Notes under the pieces: model-generated
Seen by the model: only the letters and a program-made list of their open reading frames with translations
Databases searched by the model: none
Told to the model about the DNA's origin: nothing
In this document: positions 42,141 to 50,143 of the stretch, piece after piece
How the letters are laid out: each line of letters starts with the position of its first letter
Numbering within the stretch: the stretch's first letter is position 1
Assembly: GCA_016218765.1 (NCBI GenBank)
Contig: JACRCZ010000009.1
Span: forward strand, 1-64,000
DNA length: 64,000 bases
Direction of reading: 5' to 3'
Source: Deltaproteobacteria bacterium
GTDB taxonomy: Bacteria > Myxococcota_A > Polyangia > DRWM01 > JAAZOP01
Program-made: the position numbers and the translations under genes

Positions 42141-42162
42141 ACTGGATCCACTCCCGATGGGC

Positions 42163-42191
42163 TTGATCTTGCTCGAGTCATATGCTACGAA
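42163..42191 (+). promoter_or_regulatory. Possible promoter of the 42266 ATPase
   Basis: TTGATC (42163-42168), 17 bases, then TACGAA (42186-42191), in one of the lowest-GC stretches of the window (about 42110-42240). Confidence 0.35.
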
Positions 42192-42265
42192 TGCCTTGCT
42201 TTATGTAGTAGAAACGACAGTTATAGCCTTGCCTTCTGGCCGATCCTGCGGCACCCTGGCCCATC

Positions 42266-43597
42266 ATGTGGAGGAGAATCGAGAACGATCTGCTCGCCTG
42301 GAAGGACGACCCCCGACGAAGGGTCCTGCTGGTCAGGGGAGCCCGACAGGTCGGTAAGACGTTCTCCATCCGCCAGCTCGGCAAAACCTTCCCCCACTTC
42401 CTCGAGGTGAACTTCGAGGAGAACAAGGACGTGGCGGCCTTCTTCCAGGGGTCCCTCGATCCGGCGCGTCTGGTCGAGAAGCTCTCGGCCTATTTCGCTG
42501 TTCCGGTCATCCCCCGCCAGACGCTCCTCTTCCTCGACGAGATCCAGGCATGCCCGAACGCTCTGGCCTCCCTTCGATTTTTCCACGAGAAGATGCCGGG
42601 GCTGCATGTCGTGGGCGCGGGCTCCCTCCTGGAGCTGGCCATGGAGCAGATCCCCTCCCTCGGCGTGGGCCGACTCGGCTCCCTCTTCATGCACCCCATG
42701 TGCTTCAGCGAGTTCCTCGCCGCCACGGGCGGCGAAGGCTTGGCTCGCGTCGTCGAGCCGGCGGACCCGGAGCATCCGGTGGACGCCCCGTTCCACGCGC
42801 GGCTCCTGGACGTGCTGAGGACCTACCTTCTGGTGGGAGGCATGCCGGCCGCCGTAGCGACCTACGCCGAGCAGCGGTACCTCCCCACTTGCTTCAAGGT
42901 CCTCGACGATCTCGTCCTGACCCTGGAGGACGACTTCGCGAAGTACAGGAAACGGTCTCCCGTCGCGCGGCTCGTCGAGGTGTTTCGCTCGATCGCCGGC
43001 CAGACCGGAGGCAAGTTCAAGTTTTCCCGCGTCGGCTCGGGAGCCCCTTCCGGCCCGCTCAAGGACGCCTTGATGCTCCTCGTGCGCGCGGGGCTGGCGC
43101 ACCGGGTCGTCCACACCGACGCGCGCGGCATCCCGCTCGGCGCCCAGACGGACGACAGGAAGTTCAAGGTCCTCCTGTTCGATCTCGGCGTCCACCAGCG
43201 GATGCTCGGCCTCGACGTCCCTGCCTTCCTTGCCGCGAGCGACATCGATCTGGTCAACAAGGGAAGCCTGGCGGAGCTCTTCGTCGGGCTGGAGCTTGTC
43301 GCCAACGGCCCGTCGCACCGGAGGCCCGGCCTGTACTACTGGCACCGGGAAGCGCGGGCCAGCAACGCCGAGGTGGACTACGTCGTCCAGCGCGGCTCCG
43401 CGATCGTCCCCGTGGAGGTCAAGGCGGGCACCCGAGGCGGCATGCAGAGCATGCGCATCTTCATGGATGAGCGCCGGCTGGGGTCCGGCGTCCGCGTCTC
43501 GATGGAGAACTTCTCCAGGCTCGAACGGATCGAGGTCCTCCCCCTCTACGCGGCCGGAAGGCTCGCGCAATCGCCGCTGCGGGCGCCGGAGACCTGA
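42266..43597 (+). CDS. DUF4143-type AAA+ ATPase
   Basis: A 443-residue P-loop protein. Walker A is GARQVGKTFSIRQLG (~25-39), Walker B LLFLDEIQACP (~91-101), then VVGAGSLLELAM (sensor). The DUF4143 C-terminal region follows (LKDALMLLVRAGL, KFKVLLFDLGVHQRMLG), ending in a PD-(D/E)XK-like motif (NAEVDYVVQRGSAIVPVEVKAG). This is the common AAA_14/DUF4143 architecture, of uncertain function. Upstream DNA is AT-richer than the surroundings, consistent with acquired DNA. Confidence 0.9.
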   Translation: MWRRIENDLLAWKDDPRRRVLLVRGARQVGKTFSIRQLGKTFPHFLEVNFEENKDVAAFFQGSLDPARLVEKLSAYFAVPVIPRQTLLFLDEIQACPNALASLRFFHEKMPGLHVVGAGSLLELAMEQIPSLGVGRLGSLFMHPMCFSEFLAATGGEGLARVVEPADPEHPVDAPFHARLLDVLRTYLLVGGMPAAVATYAEQRYLPTCFKVLDDLVLTLEDDFAKYRKRSPVARLVEVFRSIAGQTGGKFKFSRVGSGAPSGPLKDALMLLVRAGLAHRVVHTDARGIPLGAQTDDRKFKVLLFDLGVHQRMLGLDVPAFLAASDIDLVNKGSLAELFVGLELVANGPSHRRPGLYYWHREARASNAEVDYVVQRGSAIVPVEVKAGTRGGMQSMRIFMDERRLGSGVRVSMENFSRLERIEVLPLYAAGRLAQSPLRAPET

Positions 43598-43798
43598 CGG
43601 CAGCCGCATCAGCGCGCGCAAGGCCTCGCCCGCGCAGCGGAGGAAGCATGAGCAGGGTTGATGTCGCGAAATTGCCCGAGGGACACGTCGACCGCCGCCG
43701 TGGCGTCGCGAAGCGACGACCTCGGGCTGAGGGGCGGCCGTCGAATGGGTGGTGGAGTTCGGGGCCGCCGAAGGGCGCTCGACCGGCGTGGTGTCCAC

Positions 43799-44365
43799 AT
43801 GGTTTGGTGGATAGTGGGGCTGTGTGCCCTCCTGCTCGCAGAATGCGGGCGGTCCGGAGGACGTGCGGGGTCCGGGCGACCTTCCGCTTCGGTTGACGCG
43901 AACCGTTTCGGGGCGGGCGCCGACCGCGTCCCGGAAGATCGTTGCGTAGGATCGTGCCGGTCTGGCGCGGAGATGAGGGAAGAGACCATCCTGTTGCCCT
44001 GCCCGTGTCCCCCCGGCGCGGCGCGCGTTTCCGAACTTCCCCGCGTTCCTGGCGGTGACCAGCATGAACAGTGGCTCTGCGGACGAGTAAGCGCGCACGG
44101 AATGGCCGTTACGTTCTACCTCAAGGAGGGAGGTCGGCTCGTGGGGGTGGACTTGCTCGGCGATACCCTGCTGAGGTCCGAGAGCCGTTCGGGGGCTCCG
44201 GCCATGGACGTCGGGCCGATGGAGCTGGACCCATGGTTGCACGCCAAGCCCGCGACGTGCTCTCCCTACTTTTGCGACGGGGCGTGCGCCACGGTTCGAG
44301 GCACGACGATTGCGGATTCTTGGGAGAGCGTGGTCGCACAGGAGGTCGTCTTCATCCTCGAGTAG
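43799..44365 (+). CDS. Putative Cys-containing lipoprotein
   Basis: A 188-residue frame: a hydrophobic N-terminus (MVWWIVGLCALLLAEC) with a lipobox-like but imperfect LAEC, a Gly/Arg/Ser linker, and a domain with several Cys (CVGSC, LPCPCPP, CSPYFC-x2-ACA). No family recognised. The start has only a weak ribosome-binding site; an in-frame ATG lies at 43745. The 201 bases before it (43598-43798) show nothing else convincing. Confidence 0.5.
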   Translation: MVWWIVGLCALLLAECGRSGGRAGSGRPSASVDANRFGAGADRVPEDRCVGSCRSGAEMREETILLPCPCPPGAARVSELPRVPGGDQHEQWLCGRVSAHGMAVTFYLKEGGRLVGVDLLGDTLLRSESRSGAPAMDVGPMELDPWLHAKPATCSPYFCDGACATVRGTTIADSWESVVAQEVVFILE

Positions 44366-44449
44366 CCGGGCGGCAGAGGTCGCACTCGCGGACGGCGAGT
44401 TCGACACCGGATGTACGGCCGCCGCCCGTTCCGGCTTCGCACGATTGCG

Positions 44450-44488
44450 CCCCCCACGCCCCCCACCCCCCACCCCGCCCCCCTCCCC
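44450..44488. repeat. C-tract with G-quadruplex potential
   Basis: Six runs of four to six C separated by single bases or short spacers (plus strand); the minus strand has matching G-runs able to form a G-quadruplex. It ends about 25 bases before the -35 of module C. Confidence 0.55.
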
Positions 44489-44513
44489 ACGCCGGCTTCC
44501 GCCCCCTCCACCG

Positions 44514-44542
44514 TTGACAAGATCCACAGTCCAGAGGATCAT
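44514..44542 (+). promoter_or_regulatory. Promoter of TSUP module C
   Basis: A perfect TTGACA (44514-44519), 17 bases, then GATCAT (four of six to consensus), giving a leader of about 45 bases to the ATG at 44594. Confidence 0.5.
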
Positions 44543-44593
44543 CGCCCCTGCTGCGGTCTAGTGGGGCGGTGCGCCGCACGAAGGAGCGAGATC

Positions 44594-44887
44594 ATGAAGC
44601 GATCCGTCCAGGGTTTGGTCGTCGCCATCCTCGCGCTGCTTCCCTCGCTCGCCGCCGCCGGCGGCGAAGGCCTCGAGGTCCCGGAGGCGATGGGTAAAAA
44701 AGTCCCACTCGAGGACCTCTCCGGCATCAACCTCTGGGCCGGGCAGCTCTACAACGACAACCTCTGGCTCTACGCCGTCGTCTGTACCGTGGTCATGGGC
44801 GTCGTCGGCGTCACCATCGCCTTCGGCACCGACCTCATCCTCAAAGCCATCGGCATGGAAGTCCACAAGATCGAGCACAAGGAGTAG
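44594..44887 (+). CDS. TSUP-associated small membrane protein, copy C
   Basis: A 97-residue protein with a signal peptide (~1-22, ...SLAAA), a short acidic segment, the family block GQLYNDNLWLYAVV, one transmembrane helix (~57-80) and the end VHKIEHKE. It is homologous to copy B and to the C-terminal third of copy A. AAGGAG lies 7 bases upstream of ATG at 44594. The TSUP gene starts 6 bases after its stop, so the two are co-translated and probably form a complex. Confidence 0.8.
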   Translation: MKRSVQGLVVAILALLPSLAAAGGEGLEVPEAMGKKVPLEDLSGINLWAGQLYNDNLWLYAVVCTVVMGVVGVTIAFGTDLILKAIGMEVHKIEHKE

Positions 44888-44893
44888 ACGGCC

Positions 44894-45943
44894 ATGTTCG
44901 ACATCTACCTTCCCATCGCCGGCGTCGAGTTCAACCTCCTCATCCTCCTCTGCATCGGGCTCACCGTCGGCGTCCTCGGCGGCTTCTTCGGCGTCGGCGG
45001 CGCCTGGGTCGTTACCCCAGCCCTCAACATCTTCGGCTTCCCCATGGCCTACGCCATCGGCACCGACCTCGCCCACATCTTCGGCAAGTCCATCGTGGCC
45101 ACCAAGAAACACGGCAAGATGGGCAACGTCGACGTCAAGATGGGCCTCATCTCCATCGTCGGCTCCGTCATCGGCGTCGAGATCGGCGCGCAGATCGTCA
45201 TGTGGCTCACCGCCAAGGGTCTCGCCGGACCCGTCGTCCGCTACTCCTACATGGCCCTCCTCTTCGGCCTCGGCCTCTTCATGCTCTGGGACTACTTCAC
45301 CAAGGACAAGCGCGCCGCCGCGAAAGCCGCCAAGGACGCCGCGGCGGGCATCGTCCCCGGCCAGAAGCCGAAGAAGTCCGGCTGGAACCTCCCCCCCATG
45401 ATCCACTTCCCCGTCTCCGGCGTCACGATCTCCCTCTGGACCGTCGTTCTCGTCTTCCTCCTCACCGGCCTCCTCTCCGGCTTCCTCGGCGTCGGCGGCG
45501 GCTTCATCCGCATGCCCGCCCTGATCTACCTCATCGGCTGCCCGACCGCCGTCGCCGTCGGCACCGACCTCTTCAGCGTCGTCTTCTCCGGCGCCTACGG
45601 CTGCTTCACCTACGCCGTGAAGGGCCGCGTCGAGATCATCGCCGCCCTCCTCATGCTGATCGGCGCCTCGATCGGCGCGCAGATCGGCGTCACCGCGGTC
45701 AAGTACATCCACGGCTACGGCATCCGCCTGCTCTTCGCCATCATGGTCATCCTCGCCGGCTCGTCCGTCGCCCTGAAGCAATTCCACGCCACGACCGCCG
45801 CCGCGTACCTCGTCATGATCTCCGCCGTCTCCATGTGCGTTATCATCGTCATCCAGATGTCCCGCGGCTTCTCGCGGGAGAAGGCGGCCAAGGCCGTCGA
45901 GGCCGCCAAGAACGCCGCGGCGGCCAAGAGCCCCGCGGGCTGA
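44894..45943 (+). CDS. TauE/SafE (TSUP) permease, copy C
   Basis: A 349-residue TSUP permease with duplicated motifs VGVLGGFFGVGGAWVVTPAL and LLSGFLGVGGGFIRMPAL, plus IGTDLAHIFGKSIVA and AVGTDLFSVVFSGAYG. The central loop is Lys/Ala-rich and the C-terminus ends in a Lys/Ala coiled tail. Very similar to copy B in the first 60 residues. Here the dikinase-like gene follows on the same strand after 40 bases, the clearest operonic link between the two families in this window. Confidence 0.92.
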   Translation: MFDIYLPIAGVEFNLLILLCIGLTVGVLGGFFGVGGAWVVTPALNIFGFPMAYAIGTDLAHIFGKSIVATKKHGKMGNVDVKMGLISIVGSVIGVEIGAQIVMWLTAKGLAGPVVRYSYMALLFGLGLFMLWDYFTKDKRAAAKAAKDAAAGIVPGQKPKKSGWNLPPMIHFPVSGVTISLWTVVLVFLLTGLLSGFLGVGGGFIRMPALIYLIGCPTAVAVGTDLFSVVFSGAYGCFTYAVKGRVEIIAALLMLIGASIGAQIGVTAVKYIHGYGIRLLFAIMVILAGSSVALKQFHATTAAAYLVMISAVSMCVIIVIQMSRGFSREKAAKAVEAAKNAAAAKSPAG

Positions 45944-45983
45944 CCGGTGTTCCGGCCCGGGGGGTCGGGAGCGGATCGCCACC

Positions 45984-48596
45984 ATGGGCCTGTTCCAGAG
46001 GATGTTCGGCAAGGGGAGCGACGAACACCTCGCCGCGCTCCGCCGCATTCGCGAGAAATTCTCCCTCTTCCGCTCGCTGCTCGATCACCAGAACCGCGTC
46101 CTCAAGGACATCGGCCAGCTCGAGGTCCGCTCGCGCCGCAACCTGCCCATCGAGGCCGCCGACGTCGTCGCCGTCGAGGAAGCCGTCGCGGGCCTCGTCG
46201 AGCAGATGGTCGAGCTGGGCGGCGACTCGTACGCCGTCCTGCGCGAGCGTCTTTCCGAGGTGCGTCGCGAGATCCGGGCCGACGCCGCGGGGACCCGGCG
46301 CGTCGCGCCCGACGAGTTCGTGATCCCCTACGATCGCCTGGGACGCGAGCGCGCCCCGTCCGTCGGCAACAAGAACGCGAACCTCGGCGAGCTGCGCTCG
46401 CGCCTCGGCCTTCCCGTCCCCGACGGCTTCGCCGTCAGCGCCTGGGGCTTCCATCGCTTCCTCGAAGCCAACGCGCTGCGCGAGAAGATCGACGCCCTGC
46501 TGCGCGAGGCCGGGCCGGCGGGACCGGGCGAGCGCGACGCCGCGGCCGGCCGGGTCCGCTCGCTGGTCGTCGCCAGCCCCGTGCCCGACGACCTGCGCGC
46601 CGCGATCACGGACGCCTTCGAGAAGCTGTCCGCGCGCTGCCGCGACCACCGCTTCGCCGTGCGCTCCAGTGCCATCGATGAGGACGGCGCGCTCTCCTTC
46701 GCCGGCCAGTTCGTCACCCTGCTCAACGTCGGCCGCGACAACCTCCTCGAGTCGTACAAGCACGTCCTGGCCAGCACGTTCACCCCCGCCTCGGTGCACT
46801 TCGCGCGCGGCCGCGGGGCCGAGCAGTTCGAGTCCCCCATGGGCGTGGGCTGCCTCGCGCTCGTCGATGCCGCCGCCAGCGGCGTCCTCTACACCCGCGA
46901 CCCGCTCGACCCCGACGCCCCGCGCATGCTCGTCAACGCCATCCGCGGCCTGGGCGCGTACCTCGTCGACGGCGTCCTCACCCCCGACGTCTTCCACGTC
47001 TCCCGCGACGACCGCTCCGTCGCCCTCGTCCGCGTCGCCAAGAAGACCGTCCAGCTCGTACCTCAGCCCGGCGGCGGCGTCGCCGAGGCCCCCGTGCCCC
47101 AGGCCGATCAGGAACGCCCCGCCGCCTCCGACGACCAGCTCCGCATGCTCGCGGGCTTCGCCCTGCGCGTCGAGGAGCACTACGGCGTCCCACAGGACAT
47201 CGAGTGGGCGATCGACCACGACGGCCGCCTCTTCCTCCTTCAGGCCCGCCCCCTGCGCCTCGTTCGTCGCCGGACCCCGGCGCCGGCGCCCCCGGAGCTC
47301 CACGGCCGCGCGCTCGCCGGCGGCGGCACCTGCATCTGTCCGGGCGCCGGCGCCGGTCCGGTCTTCCACGTCCGCTCCCCGGGCGACATCCATCTCGTGC
47401 CCGACGGCGCCGTCGTCGTCGCGGAGAACCCCTCCCCCAGGCTCATCGCCATCATGCACCGCGCCGCCGCCCTCGTGACCCGCGTCGGCGGCGCCGCGAG
47501 CCACATGGCTACCCTCGCCCGCGAGGCCGGCATCCCCACCGTGGCCGGGATCGAACGGGCCGGCGAGCTGCCGGACGGAATGGAGATCACCGTCGACGCC
47601 ACCGCGGGGACCCTCTACGAGGGGCCGCAGCGCGAGCTGGTCGACGCCCGCCGCCGTGAGACCGAGCCGCAGGCGGACGACGCCGGCGCCGCCCCCAGTC
47701 CCCTGCGCCGCACCGTCGAACGCATCGCGCACCTCAACCTCATCAGCCCGGGCGATCCCGAGTTCCGCGCCGAGCGTTGCCGCACCCTCCACGACATCAC
47801 CCGCTTCATCCACCAGCGCGCCATGGAGGAGATGTTCGGCACCGCCCGCGCCACCGCGCACAAGGACCGCATCGGCCTCCGCCTGAAGACGGACATCCCG
47901 CTCGCGGTCGACGTCATCCGCCTCGACGAGGAACACGCCGGCGCGGCGCGGCGCGGCAAGGTCGCCGAGGCCGAGCTGGACTCGGTCCCGATGCAGGCCC
48001 TGTGGAGCGGCATCAAGGAGGAAGGCTGGCCGTCGCGCCCCGTCCCCGCGGACCTGAAGGGCTTCCTGGCCGTGATGGGCACGAACATCACCGAGGGCAA
48101 CCAGCCGCAGTTCTCGGAGAGCAGCTACGCCTTCGTCAGTCGCGAGTACATGCTCTTCAACATCCGCATGGGCTACCACTACGCCACGATCGAGGCGCTG
48201 CTCACGGCCGAGCCGAGCGCGAACTACGTCCGCATGCAGTTCAAGGAGGGCGGGGCGCCGCTCGAGCGCCGCGTGCGCCGCATCCGCCTCATCTGCGACC
48301 TCCTGCGCCGGATGGGTTTCGAGACCTCCAGCCAGGCCGACTTCATGGACGCGACGCTTGCCTACCAGGACGCCGACACGCTTGCCCACCGCCTCCGCCT
48401 GCTCGGCCGCGTGAACATCATGACCAAACAGCTCGACATGGCCCTCTCCAACGACTCCGTGACACAATGGTACACGGACGATTTCAGCCGGCGGCTGGGT
48501 CTCGAGTCCGCGCCCGCCGGCCGGACGGGCGCGCGGCCCGGCGGCGACGTGCCGATCGCGAAGCTGCCGCCGGAGAGGGAAGGGGGCGCGTCGTGA
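45984..48596 (+). CDS. PEP synthase/PPDK-like protein, paralogue C
   Basis: An 870-residue paralogue of the 24102 and 38044 products. Helical N-terminal region (~1-110), GNKNANLGEL (~128), VRSSAIDEDGALSF (~226), PQDIEWA with LQARPL (~403-420), and the mobile domain with the most canonical histidine motif of the three, GGAASHMATLARE (~507). The shared C-terminal domain follows (CRTLHDITRFIHQRAMEEMF, LKTDIPLAVDVI, VSREYMLFNIRMGYHYA, NYVRMQFKEGGA, KQLDMALSND) in place of a PEP/pyruvate barrel. Its stop overlaps the CBS-protein GTG. Co-transcription with a TSUP permease suggests phosphotransfer tied to transport; the acceptor is unknown. Confidence 0.82.
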   Translation: MGLFQRMFGKGSDEHLAALRRIREKFSLFRSLLDHQNRVLKDIGQLEVRSRRNLPIEAADVVAVEEAVAGLVEQMVELGGDSYAVLRERLSEVRREIRADAAGTRRVAPDEFVIPYDRLGRERAPSVGNKNANLGELRSRLGLPVPDGFAVSAWGFHRFLEANALREKIDALLREAGPAGPGERDAAAGRVRSLVVASPVPDDLRAAITDAFEKLSARCRDHRFAVRSSAIDEDGALSFAGQFVTLLNVGRDNLLESYKHVLASTFTPASVHFARGRGAEQFESPMGVGCLALVDAAASGVLYTRDPLDPDAPRMLVNAIRGLGAYLVDGVLTPDVFHVSRDDRSVALVRVAKKTVQLVPQPGGGVAEAPVPQADQERPAASDDQLRMLAGFALRVEEHYGVPQDIEWAIDHDGRLFLLQARPLRLVRRRTPAPAPPELHGRALAGGGTCICPGAGAGPVFHVRSPGDIHLVPDGAVVVAENPSPRLIAIMHRAAALVTRVGGAASHMATLAREAGIPTVAGIERAGELPDGMEITVDATAGTLYEGPQRELVDARRRETEPQADDAGAAPSPLRRTVERIAHLNLISPGDPEFRAERCRTLHDITRFIHQRAMEEMFGTARATAHKDRIGLRLKTDIPLAVDVIRLDEEHAGAARRGKVAEAELDSVPMQALWSGIKEEGWPSRPVPADLKGFLAVMGTNITEGNQPQFSESSYAFVSREYMLFNIRMGYHYATIEALLTAEPSANYVRMQFKEGGAPLERRVRRIRLICDLLRRMGFETSSQADFMDATLAYQDADTLAHRLRLLGRVNIMTKQLDMALSNDSVTQWYTDDFSRRLGLESAPAGRTGARPGGDVPIAKLPPEREGGAS

Positions 48597-49171
48597 GCGA
48601 TGCGGGTGCCGGAGCGCCGGAGCCACGGGGGCAGGGAGCGCGGCCGATGACGTCCAAGCGCGCGGGCGAGATCATGATCCCCCTCGATCGGTTTCCGCAC
48701 ATTCCGTACTGGTTCACGTTGCGCCAGGCCATGGCCGAGCTGAGCGGTGTGGGGCCTGACCAGACCCTGCGCTGCCCCTGCGGCATCGTCCTGGTCTTCA
48801 GCGCGCAGAACCAGCTCCTGGGCATGCTTCGCGCCCAGGACATCCTCGGCGGCCTGCGCCCGCGCCTCACCTCCAGCGCCGCCGAGAACCGCGCCGACCG
48901 CGCCTTCGACGTCGCCGTCGACCCCAACCTGTTCCGCTTCTACGAGTACGAGCGCGCCGTCGGGAAGCTGCCCGAGCAGATCGAGCGTCCGGTCGTGGAC
49001 TTCATGCAGCCGCTCGCGACGACGGTCAACGTCGATGACGATCTCCTGCAGACCGCGTACCTCATGATCCACGAGGGTCTCGATCAGGTCCCCGTCCTGG
49101 AGGGCGAGCGCATCGTCGGCCTCGTCTCCGCCCTGGACGCCCTGCGCCACATCGCCCGCCTGGTCGTGTGA
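48593..49171 (+). CDS. Two-CBS-domain protein
   Basis: About 192 residues. The first CBS-like unit (~20-100) contains AGEIMIPLDRFPHI and FTLRQAMAELS, with an insert containing CPCG. The second (~128-190) is complete: VVDFMQPLATTVNVDDDLLQTAYLMIHEGLDQVPVLEG, then IVGLVSALDALRHI. CBS pairs bind adenine nucleotides and often gate transporters or enzymes. GTG at 48593 overlaps the dikinase-like stop (GTGA) after a purine-rich site; ATG at 48647 with GGGAG upstream is an alternative. It may report adenylate charge to the TSUP/dikinase module. Confidence 0.82.
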   Translation: MSDAGAGAPEPRGQGARPMTSKRAGEIMIPLDRFPHIPYWFTLRQAMAELSGVGPDQTLRCPCGIVLVFSAQNQLLGMLRAQDILGGLRPRLTSSAAENRADRAFDVAVDPNLFRFYEYERAVGKLPEQIERPVVDFMQPLATTVNVDDDLLQTAYLMIHEGLDQVPVLEGERIVGLVSALDALRHIARLVV

Positions 49172-49188
49172 TTGCGAGAATAACGTCG

Positions 49189-49734
49189 TCAGGGTCCGGC
49201 GGCGCGCACACGCCGGAACGCGGCCGCCACGTGCTGCCGGACGCTTTCTCGGATCGCGTCCACCACGCCCATCGTGGCAAGGCGCTCCAGCAGCACCGCC
49301 TGTTCGACCAGTCCCGCCCGGACCGCGCCGTCGAGGAACCGCCAGTCCTTCTCTCGCCCGGCCGCGCACTTCGACAGGACCAGGTCGTGGATCTCCGGGC
49401 ACCAGCCGATTGCGTTCCGCGTGTTGCGGTTCTGGATGCGCACCAGCCGGTCGGCCCATCCCTCGGGCAACGTCGCCGTCTCCGGCCCGACCCCCTGGGC
49501 GTAGTACCCGAACGTGTCGTGGAACGGCGAGCCCTCGCCGATCGATCCATCGATGAGATCCGCGCGATCCGGATGGTTCCGCGGGTACACGTCCGCCTCG
49601 GTCGAGACGAGCAGCTCGGGAGGCGCGGCGGGGAACTGGCCCAGGACCGCCTGCGAGCCGACGATGATGATCTCCTCGTCGTCGGCGATGACCGCCGACG
49701 CTCGGATGATGTGCTCGAGCTGCTCCCTGGTCAT
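49189..49734 (-). CDS. DUF6036-type nucleotidyltransferase-like protein
   Basis: A 181-residue protein with the family pattern: IIIVGSQAVLGQFP (~22-35, a nucleotidyltransferase-like G-S motif), STEADVYPRNHPDRADLIDGSIGEGSPFHDTFGYYAQGVGPETA, LPEGWADRL, and HDLVLSK-AGREKDW. The acidic residues of TEADVYP correspond to the nucleotidyltransferase-fold metal site. Families of this type often act as toxin-like or stress proteins, but function is unproven. ATG at 49734 overlaps the upstream stop (ATGA). Confidence 0.82.
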   Translation of the reverse strand: MTREQLEHIIRASAVIADDEEIIIVGSQAVLGQFPAAPPELLVSTEADVYPRNHPDRADLIDGSIGEGSPFHDTFGYYAQGVGPETATLPEGWADRLVRIQNRNTRNAIGWCPEIHDLVLSKCAAGREKDWRFLDGAVRAGLVEQAVLLERLATMGVVDAIRESVRQHVAAAFRRVRAAGP

Positions 49735-50069
49735 GTCGCGCCCGATTCCAGGCGCTCGCGCACCTCGCGCCACAGACCCCAACGCTCGCGCGGCGACACG
49801 ACGAAGCTGAACGGCGACGTCTGTCGCAAGCGGCGGCCCGCTTCGCTCTCATCGACCAGCACCCGCAGCAATTCCCCGCGAGGACCGCGCAAGAGCCCCA
49901 TCCAGAGCTCTGCGTACTCGCCGTGCAGCGCTCCGCTCGCTCGCCAGGCCACGACACGCTCCGCCGCTCGCGACACGATCGCCCCGTCACGCGCGAGCTC
50001 CGCCGCTACGCGCCTGTGCAACTCCAGGCTCCGTTCCTCGGCAAGCCGATGCGGGTCAAACCCGGTCAC
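49731..50069 (-). CDS. Small partner protein of the DUF6036 gene
   Basis: A 112-residue, mostly helical, charged protein (LAEERSLELHRRVAAELARDG, then RETW-type segments near the end, SPRERWGLWREVRERL). I do not recognise the family. The 4-base overlap with the DUF6036 gene and the same orientation suggest a two-gene toxin-antitoxin-like or addiction-type unit, which remains inference. Confidence 0.7.
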   Translation of the reverse strand: MTGFDPHRLAEERSLELHRRVAAELARDGAIVSRAAERVVAWRASGALHGEYAELWMGLLRGPRGELLRVLVDESEAGRRLRQTSPFSFVVSPRERWGLWREVRERLESGAT

Positions 50070-50143
50070 GGCGGCATTCTAGCATCGGGCGCAGGAAGTG
50101 GCACCGGGGCCCGCGTGCCGCCGTCCGCACTTCCCGCCCTCCT

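Noticed and set aside
42111..42160. tRNA fragment near the inverted repeat
   Set aside because: No acceptor stem, anticodon arm or intact T-loop could be folded from the sequence.
44434..44450. Sigma-54-like site upstream of module C
   Set aside because: GG and GC are 12 bases apart rather than 10; a good TTGACA promoter lies just downstream instead.
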